Positions 1-11,778 of a stretch of DNA of 56,445 nt are shown one piece after another (within the stretch, counting starts at the first letter, position 1; each line of letters starts with the position of its first letter). A program made the translations under genes and the position numbers. The notes beneath the pieces are model-generated. The model was given only the letters and a program-made list of their open reading frames with translations. It made no database searches and was not told where the DNA came from. This DNA is from Rhizaria sp. SCN 62-66 (lineage: Eukaryota; Rhizaria, unplaced): assembly GCA_001724265.1 (NCBI GenBank), contig MEDY01000178.1, positions 1 to 56,445 of the forward strand, in the 5' to 3' direction.

Positions 1-183
1 TCCGCCAACTCCGACTACAAGAAGGCCCAGCGTGAGGCTGCCGAGCGTGCCGCCAAGGCCAAGGCTGCTTCCGCCGCCGCCAAGAAGACCGAGAAGAAGA
101 CCACCAAGCCCGCCGCTGCCAAGGAATTCGTCAAGGTCACCCGTGCCACCCGCACCCGCATCACCAACGCCGTCCGCAAGTAA
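1..183 (+). CDS. 60S ribosomal protein eL24, C-terminal fragment (probable)
   Basis: Only the last 60 codons are in the window, ending in TAA at 181-183. The peptide is Lys/Ala/Arg-rich and begins with a [18 protein letters not shown] stretch. This resembles the basic Lys/Ala C-terminal tail of eukaryotic eL24, which has a KAQRE...RAAK helix followed by a Lys/Ala-rich end. Codon use is extremely biased (GCC, AAG, ACC, CGC), as expected for a highly expressed ribosomal gene. The globular domain lies off the left edge, so the family assignment rests on the tail alone; another basic ribosomal protein or a histone H1-like tail is possible. Confidence 0.5.
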   Translation, partial: SANSDYKKAQREAAERAAKAKAASAAAKKTEKKTTKPAAAKEFVKVTRATRTRITNAVRK

Positions 184-666
184 AGTAATCAGCCTTGCAT
201 TTGAAAAAACTTGACTGATGACACGAGTAGTGCAAAAACAGAGTCAGTGTATTGGGTGCGAACGACATGAAACAATCAATACATTAACACAATTCCGGAA
301 ATTTTCCTCTTTAAGCTTCTTAATACCCCGTAATACGTTCATTTATGATTCTCATTGCCTTCACACACCGCTGCTCACAGTCGTCTCGGCTCGTAAGGTC
401 AGAATCGAGCCGTTGAGAGCCGTTGAAGGCGAAGGCCGGTGCACGAGGTTATTTGATCAAACTGAAGCGACATCAACGCCGTATAAAACTCAGTTTTAAT
501 AATTTGTCAATAAGTGCCTTCAACATTTCTAAGTTATACTTTCTTATCGTTTTGTCACGAATCGTATTTCATTCACATTGGCCTTACCCGAATCTCGCTC
601 GTGTGTCTGCACCCGCCGCTTCTTCTTGTGATCTTCCTTCCCATTCTTTCCCTCATAGACCGACAG
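184..666. other. Intergenic: eL24 3' flank and kinesin-4 upstream region
   Basis: AT-richer DNA between two tandem + genes. Short open frames here look random. A pyrimidine-rich stretch ending in TAG at 656-658 and a CAG directly before the ATG at 667 look like splice acceptors. I see no RNA gene. Confidence 0.6.
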
Positions 667-3600
667 ATGTCTTCATCTGACGGTGGTCTCACCGGAGTCG
701 GCGCTGACTTTGCCGGCACCGCCGTCAAAGTGGCCCTCCGTGTGCGTCCCCTGATGGCATTTGAGATGGCCAACAACAACACAAGCGTTGTCGACTACCC
801 CGACAAGAAGCAGCTCAGCATCGGCGCTAACGCCGCTAAGAAGCGCGCCTTCACCTTCGACCATGTTTACAACGAGAACTCCACCCAAGAGGAAGTCTAC
901 AACACCTCCTGCAAGTCCCTCGTTGACTCTTACCTCGAGGGCTACAACGCCACCATCCTCGCTTACGGCCAGACCGGCTCAGGCAAGACGCACTCGATGG
1001 GCACCGCGGCCACCGCGACGACTAACGCCAACGGCGACTCCGAGCTCGTTCTCTGCGCCCCCAGCGACGGCATTATCCCGCGCGTGATGCGGCAGATCTT
1101 CGAGACGATCCGCTCGCGCCAGCTGACTCACGAGTACACGATCCAGGTGAGCTACGTCGAGCTGCACAACGAAGACCTCATCTGCTTGCTCACGCCCCTT
1201 GACGCCCGCCGCGCGGACCTGACAATCCGCGAGAGCAACGGCGACGTGCAGGTTATGGGCGCGGCGCGCGTGACGGTGGAGAGCTTCGAGCAGATGGGCG
1301 CGTGTCTCGAGCGCGGCTCGCTCAACCGCACAGTCGCAAGCACCAACATGAACGCGACGTCCTCGCGCTCGCACGCCATTTTCACAGTGTACCTCGCGCA
1401 GAAGAAGCTCTCGGCGCGCGGCCGCCGCCTGCGCGCATGCTCCGTCGCTGCCGGCATGGCCTCTGCCACTGCTGCCGCTGACGCAGCCGCTGCTGCCGCG
1501 GCTAATAGCGCGAACCCTGGCGATGAGAACGGGAGTCCTAGCGCCGTTACCTCGCCCACCGCCGCTAGCGCTAACGCCGCTGCTGCCGCCGCTGCGAGTG
1601 GCGAGGCTGAGGACGTGACCGAGGAAGTCCTTGTCTCTAAGTTCAACTTCGTCGATCTCGCTGGTTCCGAGCGCCTCAAGCGCACCGGCGCTCAGGTACG
1701 TTAACATTTTACGAACATATTGCGAGAAAACAAGATATCAACAACTCTAGATTAAATACGCGAGACTTTGTTTTTATACCCACATCCGTACATATTATAA
1801 TTTCGTTTAAGTGACTCACATGAATGAATTCTCTTACATTTTCGTAAATTCTACAGGGCCAACGCATGAAGGAGGCCATCAACATCAACTCCGGCCTCCT
1901 CGCCCTTGGCAACGTCATCTCCGCGCTCGCGGACCCTTCCCGCGGCCCCAAGCGCCACATCCCGTTCCGCGACAGCAAGATCACGCGTTTGCTGCAGGAC
2001 TCGCTGGGCGGCAACGCGCAGATGCTCATGATGGCGTGCATTTCCCCCGCCGACGTCAACGAGGAGGAGTCGCTCAACACGCTGCAGTACGCCAACCGCG
2101 CCAAGAACATCCGTAACAAGCCTGTGATCAACCGCGACCCCATGCTTGTAAAGATCGCCGAGCTCAAGGCGCGCGTGGCCGAGCTCGAGGCCAACGGCGG
2201 CGGCGGCGGCGGCGGCGGCGCGTACGGCGGGCTGAGCGCGATGGAGCTTGCGCGGCAGGTGCGGCAGTGGCAGGAGCGCGCCGAAGTGCACGAGCTGGAG
2301 GCAAAGCGGCTCGCGCGCGAGCTCGCCGAGACGCGGCACTACGCGACGGAGCAGGCGCGGATGGCGTGCGAGGCGCAAGTTATCAACGGGGTGACACAGC
2401 AGCGCATGGAACAGCTGCTGGCCGCGCTCGAGGCGCTTGAGCAGGAGAAGTACGACAAGGCGCAGTTTGCGCTGGCTAACAACAGCAACAGCAACAGCAA
2501 TAGCAATAGCGACGCTAGCTCGAGTGAAGCTGCTGGCAGTGCTTCTGCTGATTCTGAGTGCAAGACTGACGACAACGCTAGCGCTGCCTCTGCTGCCCCT
2601 GCTGCTGCCGCGGCCGCCGCTGCGACCAACACCGACGGCTCAATTCGCGCCCTCATCAGCCAGTTCAAGCGCCCCGCCGCCATCAGCGCGGCCAACGCCA
2701 CCGCGGCCACCGTCACGCCGATTATGGGCATGCCCGGCGCACGCGCTGAGACGGTCGCGGTGAAGCGCGCGCACCGCAAGCTGCGCAGCGCGAAGCAGGC
2801 TATGGAGCGTGTGCTGCGGTCCATTTCGCTCGCTTCCGAGGCCGGCGCCGCCGTGGCCAGCGCGGCGGGCATCACCATCACCGTGAACAACAACGCGGAC
2901 GCTGCGAGCGGCAGCTCAACCGCGAACATCAACGGCGACCTCGCTGCTGCAGCTATTGCTGACGGCAACGAGACTGCTGCTTCCGCTGCCGCTGACGCGA
3001 CTGCCGCGAGCCCTGCTGTTGCTGCCGCTACCGGTGCGGAGAGCGACGAGGTTGACCTCGGCTTCGTCATCGACGGCGAGGACACCTACAACAGCGCCGA
3101 CGCCAACATCAACGCCGAGCTTCAGCAGCAGCAGCAGGGCAGCCTCACCGTTCCTTCCGCCACTGCCGCCGGCGCCAGCGCCGCCACGGTCACCGCGACG
3201 CCCGCGCGCGCCCCCGCGTGCCGCGTGGCGCGTCTGGCCGCCGCGGCCGCCGCCAGCAGTGCGAAGCTCAAGCCGCTGTCACAGCACGATCAGGCAGCAG
3301 CGCAGGCCCAGGCGCAGGCGCAGGCGCAGCTGGAGGCGGCGCGCGCGCTCAAGGCCGCGCTGGCCGCGCTGGCGACCGAGTCCGACGCCGAAGACGACGA
3401 CGAGGAGGGCAACGACGACGACGACGATGACGACGAGAACCACGACGATGACGACGGCGAGGATTTCAGTGATTGTGACGAGAACAGCGCAAACAACGCT
3501 GGCAGCGCGCGCGGCGGCAGCGCTGCGGGCGGCGCCAAGAGCGGCAGCAGCGGCCGCGTTGGGGCGCGCTCTAGCAAGCGCAACGGCATGGGCGCCAACG

Positions 3601-6481
3601 GTGGCCGCGGCGGCAGCAACGACGACGACGTCGAGGCGAAGCTGCTCGCGGACATGAAGGAGCACCTCTACCTCGACCAGCAGCTCAAGGCGCTGTCCAA
3701 GGAGCACGAGACGCTCAACAATACGCTCAACGCGAAGCAGAGCAAGATGAACGAGCTCTCTCGCGCGCAGGAGGAGGCGCGGCTGAACCACGACTTGTAC
3801 GTGCGCAAGTGCGCCGAGATGGAGCGTGAGATGACACGCGTCGCCCGCGAGCGTGACCAGGTGCTGGAGAAGCTGCGCCGCCAGCAGGACGCGACGGGCA
3901 AGGCGGCGGCGGAAAACCGGTACGCGAAGCAGCTGAGCGAGCTGCGCGACCAGCTGACCGAGGTCAAGAGCAAGCTGCGCATGGCCGAGAAGGCCAAGAC
4001 GCAGGCGGACAACGACGCGCGCCTCATCGTGGACCTGCGCGAGCAGATCATGGCGATGAAGCGCGACAAGGTGGCACTGGCGCAACAGATGGAGGACAAG
4101 GTGAGCCGCCAGCGCGAGCAGGTGAGTGAGCGCGAGCGTCTGCTGAACCAGCTGCGCCGCAAGTCGCGCCGCGACCAGTACGAGACGACCGCGCTGCGCC
4201 GCGACATCAGCAACAAGGCTGCCGTCATCAAGCGACTGCAGACCGAGGTCGGCGCGCTCAAGCGCCGCATCAGTCTGTTTGACGCCCGTCGCGCGCGCGT
4301 GATGTCTGTGCGCGAGTCCTCCCGCCGCGCCCTCGAGCGCAGGTATGTTCCCATTCTTTCGATCATCATCAAACAAAGCAAATATTTATTGAGCTGATTT
4401 TTTTGAAATGCGATGTCATTTTGTTGTATTTTCGAGATTGCTCAATAATTTTATCTTGATTTTTATGTTGATTAATCAATATCTTTTGCTTTGTTTCTTT
4501 GTTTTGCATTTTCTTCGATCTTAGGGCCCCGTCGCAACCCCCGTGGAAGGCTACTTCCGTCCGCCGCGGTGGCACTTTCCCCACTGTCGCGACCAACGCC
4601 GCCGCCACGTGCTCCGGCGCGCCCGCCGGCAGCGTGAGCGTCGTCGTCGGGCAGCAGCAGCAGGGCCTCGTCGCGGCCGCTTCGCTGCACTCGTCGGCCT
4701 TCGCCTCTGCTGCGAACAACAGCGGCAACACTGGCGCGAACGCTTACTCGTACACTCCCGTTCCCGGCACTGAGGGTGCTGAAGAGAGCGGCCTGACTTC
4801 CGTCGCCGCTGCAGTCGCCTCCGCCTTTGCGCCCGCCCCTGCCCCTGCCCCCGCAACGGTTGACGCGAGCATCGTGGCTTCCTTCGCCGCCGCCCTCGCC
4901 ACGTCTGCGAGCACTGATGCTCTCAACAGCACGAACGGCAACAAGAGCATTGATGCAAACGCCACAAACGCCAGTGCTGTTGTTGAGAACAAGAACGACG
5001 CGAAGGCTGCTGACGCTAACGATGATGATGAGAATGAGGCGGACGTCAGCGTCTTGCACCTCAACCTCAACAGCAACGGCTCTACCGCCGTGGCGGCTTC
5101 CGGCGCCGACAACGAGGACGAGTGCGATGCCATGCCCAAGCTGCCTGCCGTTTCTTGCCTCACGCCTCAGCGCAACAGCAGCGCTGCCGCCGCTGCCGCT
5201 TCTACCGACGCCGCTGGCGCTAACAAGGTCAAGATCGTCGGCTCCCCGTCGCTGTCGATGTTCACCCCCAGCAAGCTGGCACAGGGCTCCAGCTTCCAGC
5301 CGCTGCCGCCGCTCTCGTCCTTCACGGTCGACGACTCCGCGCTCACATCGCCCTCGCGCGCGCGCTACCTCGCCGCCGCCGCCGCGGTCGTCTCCCCCTC
5401 GCGCGCCCGCCTTATGCTGTCTGCCGCGTCCCCCATCCGCTCCCCCCTCCGCAGCACCACCAGCAGCAGCGCAGGCAGCAGCATGAGCGGCATCGACCGC
5501 GATGGCAGCGACGCGGGCGTGAGCGGGACTATGAACGCCGCTGTCGCAAGCGTCGACGCCGCCTGCGGCGACAGCGCCGTCGTGCGCAGCCTCTGCGAGG
5601 ACGACCTGGACATGGTGCGCTCGCTGCTGCCGCTACTGCCTGCGGCCAACAGCGACAGCAACGACGTGGCCGACTGTAACGGCCACAGCGAGAGCGACTC
5701 CGCTGCCGAGGGCCCCAGCGCCAGCGCGGTTGCTGCTGCTCTGGAGGCCGAGGCCGAGGCCGCGGCTGCCGCTGATGACGCCGAGGCTGACGCTGATGCG
5801 AAGGCAGAGGCTGAGGTTGACGCTGACGCTAGCGCTGAGGCCGATGCTGAGGCTGTTGCGGTCCCGTGGCACGGCATCGCCCACGAGTCCGCCGCCGCCG
5901 CCGCCGTCTTCGCCGCCGCTGCGGCCGCCGCCACCGCTGCTGCCTCGAACCCTGTTGCTCCGGCCTCCTCCAGCGGCACGGCGACCGCGGCCGCGGCCGC
6001 GAACAAGGGCGCGACGGGCACCGACGCTGTTACCGCGGTCTTCGCCACGGCCAAGGCCGAGGAAGACAAGAGCATGGGCGCGGCGCTGCTCCCACTGCGG
6101 CCGCTCTCCGCCGCGGCTCACGCCCACGGCCACGGCCACGGCCACGGCCACGCGGACGGCGAGAACGCCGCGACCACGGCAACCGCCCCCGCGGTGACTG
6201 TGAATCCGGCCGCGGGCGTGTCTCGCGCCAGCCTCGGCCGCCGCGGCCGGCCGCTGTCCACGTCGAGCGCCGCGAGCGCTGGCGCGGCCGCGGCTGCGAC
6301 CGCGGCGGCTAGCAACGGCGGGAAGAAGCAGCCGTTCGCGGCCGTGTCCGCGGCTGACGCGGCCGGCAACAACGCAAGCAGCAGTGCTGACGGCAGCGGC
6401 GGCAACGACAGTGCACCTGTCAAGACTACTCGCTCGTCTGCGCGCATCAGCAACGGTAACCCTCGCAAGTCTGTCCTTTAA
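667..6481 (+). CDS. Kinesin-4 family motor protein (KIF4/KIF21-like)
   Basis: Three exons (667-1695, 1857-4342, 4525-6481) give 1,823 residues, ending in TAA. The N-terminal motor shows the P-loop GQTGSGKT (101-108), NATSSRSH (229-236, switch I) and DLAGSE (330-335, switch II). It is followed by the neck sequence NKPVINRDP, which is typical of kinesin-4. An Ala-rich insertion separates switch I from switch II. After the motor come Ala/Ser/Asn-rich stretches, an acidic run near residues 855-882, a long coiled coil (about 935-1172) and a low-complexity tail with a His-Gly repeat near 1,700. Family members are plus-end motors that regulate microtubule dynamics on chromosomes, spindle midzones or cilia. 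ATG 667 is the first Met next to the conserved motor start. Intron phases are 0 and 2; both junctions restore conserved motor or continuous sequence. Confidence 0.93.
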
Positions 6482-7339
6482 GCACGCAGACAACGTGTTC
6501 AGAGCAGATTGATGACTGAAAGTTTCAGTTGTTATAGTACTCTATGAGCAGTACTTTTCAATATTTTTTTTTGAGCCTGTGCATTTCTTTTATATTAGCA
6601 AGTCTTCGATGTTTTTTAGTCTTCACATTGTCTCTTTTATTCCTACTCTCGGTGTCCATAATCGTATTTGTGTGTATTTTCAGTGTTTCGATGGATCACC
6701 CGCGCAGTGTATGCGTGGCTTTGCTTGGTGTACCCACTAAAAACGCTTCATAATAGTCTAATTTAAGCTTGTGATTGTGTTTAAAATGCAGATGTTGTGG
6801 CTTCAACTCACATTTGCTTTGCTCGCGGCACGAACTCATGTGGCTGTTATCTTGAAACCAAGATGATATCTTCTTGGCGACTTTTCAAAAACAAGAACAA
6901 CAATAATACAACTGTCATTTGAACATTGTATTTGAATCTCACAATTATTTCACGAGACCTATGCCGTCTTCGCGGAGATGCTGTTGCCGTTGTATGGCAA
7001 ATGCAACGCAGGACAGACCACTTTCTCTCAATCTCTCACAGATCGTGTCCAAAATCATCGGAATCATCGGAATCATAGCTTTAAGTAATATGTTATTTGT
7101 ATGATATGAGATCGAAGATTTACGATTGTCACAGACCGAGAGGCCGACAACTCGAAGTGCCATGATCATCATCAGGCAAACTTTTATCCATAAACTTACA
7201 TACACGGAGAGATAAAAATATAATGCTGTATTTGAGATGTTTTCAAATCAAGATATATTAAAATTGAGCTATAAACTAGGTTTCAAGATATTATTTGGTT
7301 CCAATTGAACGAACGCATTCTGGTGATGCGATTAAGGGT
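6482..7339. other. Intergenic between convergent 3' ends
   Basis: AT-rich DNA between the stop of the kinesin-4 gene and the stop of the next minus-strand gene. It contains a small direct repeat, two full and one partial copy of AATCATCGG at 7053-7076. No coding or RNA signal was recognised. Confidence 0.6.
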
Positions 7340-10300
7340 TTAAATGTCCATATCCATCTCCATATCATCGTCACCGTCGTCGTCACCATCATTCGCGCCG
7401 GCCACTGCAGGCGCAGCGGTAGCAGGTGCAGCCACAGCAGGAGTCACAGGGGACGTAGGCTTCTTCACAATAGCAGCAGCGGAAACGGTCGGCTTCGCGA
7501 TACTACTTGAGCTCTTGCCAAAGTCGTCCTCATCATCTTCATCGTCATTGTCATCGATGTCAGAGCTGGAGGTGAGGTTCATTTTGATTGAGTCAGATTC
7601 GTCACCGTCCAAATCACTCTTGTCACCGCCAGCAGCAGCATTCACAGCGCCAGCGCCGGCAGCGGCAGCGGATGCGACAGTATTAGTGTTGGCGTTGTCG
7701 TTTGACTTCGCGTTGGGTGACGCAGCAGTTGTTGCAGACAGAGGCGAGATCGCAGAAACTGGAGAGATCACAGCGCCGCGCGAGGTGTCCGAAAGCGGAG
7801 AGGCAGCGGAAACTGGAGAAGGCGATGACATTGGCGAAATGTCTCCGATGCTCGCAGCGGCATCGTCAGCCTCAGCGTCACTGCCGCTAGCGAGATTGAT
7901 GTCGTCATCATCATCAACGCCGTCATCGTCGCCGTCATCACCGGCAACGGAACTCGCGAGAGCAGCGCTCGCACCCTCGTTCGCACTTGCGGCGGCATTC
8001 GCGGTGGCCTTCGAGCTCGAGCTCGGGCTCGGGCTCGCGACGGCGGCGTCGGTCGCCTTGACGCTGGTACTTGGACTGGCTGTCAACGCGGCAGAGCCCG
8101 TCTTGGTCTTCGAGCTGGGACTCGCGAGGACGGAGTCAGCCTTGGGTTTCGGGGTCGCACTCGGGCCCGCGGCGACATCCACTGCGAGCTTCGACTCCGC
8201 AGCCTTCGGACTGGCAGCAGCAGCGACAGGCTTAGGGGTCGCGGCACCCTCGGAGGTGTCGGGGGTCGACGGGGTCGCTGCCGTTGCGGCGGGCCGAGGG
8301 CTGCCGGCCTTCGGGCTCGTGGCGGCCACAGTAGCCGTCGCTTCCGTCTTGGGGCTACCAGCAACGGGAGCGGCTGCGGGCTTAGGACTAGCAGGGGCAG
8401 GCGTCTTTGCAGCGCCCTTGTCATCCTCCGCGGCGTCTGTGGCGTTGACAGCGTCATCGTCGTCGTCGCTGCTGCTCGCAAACAGGCCGCGGCTGTTGTC
8501 ACTGTCACTGAGGTCGACGTCGTCCTCATCCTCGTCTTCATCCTTGTCAGCCTTAGCCTTTGCATCAGCCTCACCCTTGGCCTTAGCCTTCGCCTCAGAT
8601 TCAGCCTTGGCCTTCGCCTTTGCTTCCGCATCGGCCTTGGTCTTGCTTTCTGCTTCAGCTGCAGCCTTCGCATCCGCGTCAGCCTTTGCTTTAGCGTCAG
8701 CATCTGCTTTAGCCTTAGTCTTGGCCGCAGCCTCAGACTCAGCCTCCGCAGCAGCCTTCGCCTCGGCCTCAGCAGCAGCCTTTGCCTTAGCCTGGACCTC
8801 AGCTTCGGCGTCTGCAGCGGCCTTGGCATCAGCTTCAGCCTTTGCATTGGCCTCGGCATCTGCCTCCGCTTTGGCTTGAGCATCTGCCTCCGCCTTGGCG
8901 ATCGCCTCAGCAGCGGCAGCAGCCTCGGCAGCGGCAGCAGCCTCGGCAGTAGCAGCCTCTGCCTCAGCCTTGGCTTTGGAATTAGCTTCAGCATCAGCCT
9001 TGATCTTGGCATCAGCAGCAGCCTCATCCTCAGCAGCAGTCTGAGCGGCATAAGCTTCCTCAGCAGTATCAGACGCCGCCTCAGCCACCGGCTTAGCATC
9101 GGCATCAGCATCTGCCTCAAGCTCGGCAAGCAGCACTCTCTTGGTGCTCTCGGCGGCGGCGTCGTCAGCATTCTCAGCCTGAGCACCGACCGCGCTATCA
9201 TCATCATCAACTTCGTTGTTGTCAGTGGCGTCCAGCGCGTCAGCGTTGTTGTCATCGTCACCGTTGTCGCCAGCAATGTTGCCGCGAGTGCCGCCGTTGT
9301 TGCGCCGCGAGGCCGCAGTCACCAGCGGCGGCGACATCGGCGCCGGCACCTTGGCCACGCTCTGCTGCACCTGCAGGTGCAGCTGCGCCTCCTGCTGCTG
9401 CTGCGCCGCCAGCGCTGCGGCGCGCTGCCGCTCCCGCTCCTCGCGTTCCTCACGCCGCTCGCGCCGCTTGCGGGCCTCGTCCTCGAGGCGGGCCGCGGTC
9501 TCCGCGCTCGCCGCCTGCGTCTCGTCGAGCGCATCCTGGGGGTGTGAATCAGTGATGAGAAAGCAAAGGGAAACATAGGGGATGAGTTGAACAGGACGAT
9601 ATAGAAGAGGATCGAAGCAGCATGATGAAAAATACAGTTACCACACAAAGAAATACGAGTCAATACAAGTTAATAACTACATTTCATAGAAACATGTTTC
9701 AAAGCCGTTACAGTAATATGATATTGACGCACCTCTTCGTTTCCGGTGGACACATCAAGTCCCAGCGCCTTCGAGGTTTGCACCCGGCTGACCACAGCGC
9801 CGAACACGGCGCTGCCGCCCGCCGCAGAGCCCGCGCCCGCGCCCGTGCCCGCAGCGCCGGTGGCGTTGGCGAACCCGCTCTTGCTGTTGGAGCTGCCGGT
9901 GAGGCTCGCGTTGCTGTTGCTGGTGGCGAGCGCGCGGCGGCTCGACCCGGGCGGGCTCCCCGTCACGGTCACGCTCTCACCGTCGTCACCAGCCGCCGCG
10001 CCCGCGCCGCCGCCGCCGCCGCTGGGGTTCGCGGCCGACTGCGGCGCCGTGAAGGGCTTGTACTCGCGCTCATAGACCGACAGCACGTTGTTTCCGCGCA
10101 GATTGCCAAGAGACGACAGACGGCCCCACTCTACAGCAGCCGCGGCGTCGAAGGCCGGCGACTGGGAGCCCGCGTTCGCGCCCGCGCCGTTGCCGTTGCC
10201 ATTGCTATTGTTGCTGTTGTGGAGGTGCGTGTGCTGCGCGAGCCGCGGCTGGTACATCGACGTGGCCTTGACCAGCGCGGGGTCGTGCGCCACCGCCTTG

Positions 10301-11737
10301 TAGCCGCCGTTGAACAGGGACATGCTCGCGGGGCCGCCGGCGCCCGCCGTCGCGGCGCCACTGCCGTTGCGCTTGTGGATCCCGCCCGCGCCACTGGCGC
10401 CGCCCGCCGCCGCTGTGGTGTTGGAGGGGAACCGCGAGCGCAGGCCAGGGCGCGGGGACGACTTGTTGCCGCCGCTGCCGCCGCCGGGGTTGAGGGAGGC
10501 CGCGTCTCTGAAGCCGTCGATCGCCGTCGCGGCCAGCGCCACGACAGAGCGGCGGCGCACGCTGCCGGCGCTGTCGCCGGCCGCGTTGTCGTTAGCGTTG
10601 GCGCTGCTGCTGCCGCTGTTGTTGTTAGCGCTGCTGCTAGAGTTAATCGCGGGCGTGCTGGCGGTGTTGTCGGACGAAAGCGCACTGCTGCTGTTGCTGC
10701 TGTTGTTGCTGCCGGCGCCACCGTAGCTGGCATTATTGCCGCCGACCAGCCCCAGCATCTCGTAGTACAGGTACCCAGCCTCGGCCGCCGCCTCGGCCGC
10801 CGCCGCGCGCGCTGCTGCAGCTGCCGCGGCCGCCCGCGCGGCAGCGACGGCTGGCGCCTTGGCCTTGGCCTCGGCCTCCGCCGCAGCCGCCGCGGCAGCC
10901 TTCTTCTTCTTGGGGCCCGACTTTTTCGGTCCCGGCGACGCCGACCCCGACCCCGCCGACACCGACGCCGCGCCCGCGGCCGCGAAGCCGTCGCCGTGGT
11001 CGCGGCTGAGCACGGCCGCGGTGGTGGCGGCGAGCAACACAGCGGCGGCGTTCGTGGTGGGCACAAGCACAGGCGCCGTCACCGCCGCGCGCGCCTTCGC
11101 CGCGGCCTCGGCCTCGGCGGCCTCCGCGGCGGCCACGGCGGCCCAGGCGAGGCGGCGCGCGCGAGCTGCCTCGCTGGCGGCGGCGGCGAGCGCAGCCGTG
11201 TCCACCGTGGCCTCTTCGAGCGCTGAGAGCGACTGCGCGTTGCTAGACCCCGAGCCAGAGCCAGAGCCAGAACCAGAGCTAGAGCCAGTCGAGCTAGAGC
11301 TCGAGCCTGAGGAAGATGAGGATGCGGAGATCCCGCGGTTCGCGAGCCAGGCGGAGGCCGAGTCGAGCGTCGCCGCGGCGTCGGTATGCAGCCGCGTGAG
11401 GATGAAGTCGCGGTCCGCGGCCAGCAGCGCGAGGCAGCGCAGGCGGCGCTCGGCCAGGTCGGGGAACTGCTGCAGCTGCGGCGTGGGGACCGAGGCCAGC
11501 GCGGTGATGCTCAGCCGACTGGACGACGCAGTTGCGCTCGCATTCGCACTAGCGCTGAAACTGCTGCTGTTGTTCAGAGGCGGGAGCAGCATCGAGCCGC
11601 TGCCCACAGTGCTGCCGGCGTTGAGAGCGCCCGCACCCGCGCTGGTTGAGGTCGCAGTCGTCGTGGTGGAGAGGAGCGAGAAGATGTCGGGGTACTGGTT
11701 GTGCTCGCAGTCATTGACACCAGAGACACTTACATTC

Positions 11738-11778
<41 letters not shown>

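Noticed and set aside
7344-8879. Long plus-strand frame opposite the giant low-complexity gene
   Set aside because: It is the complement of repetitive GC-rich codons; it has no start context, and splice signals and stop context favour the minus strand.
9622-11226. Plus-strand Arg/Gly/Ala-rich frame of over 500 codons
   Set aside because: Antisense shadow of the Ala/Ser-rich exon; it crosses the clear intron at 9536-9732 without splice logic.
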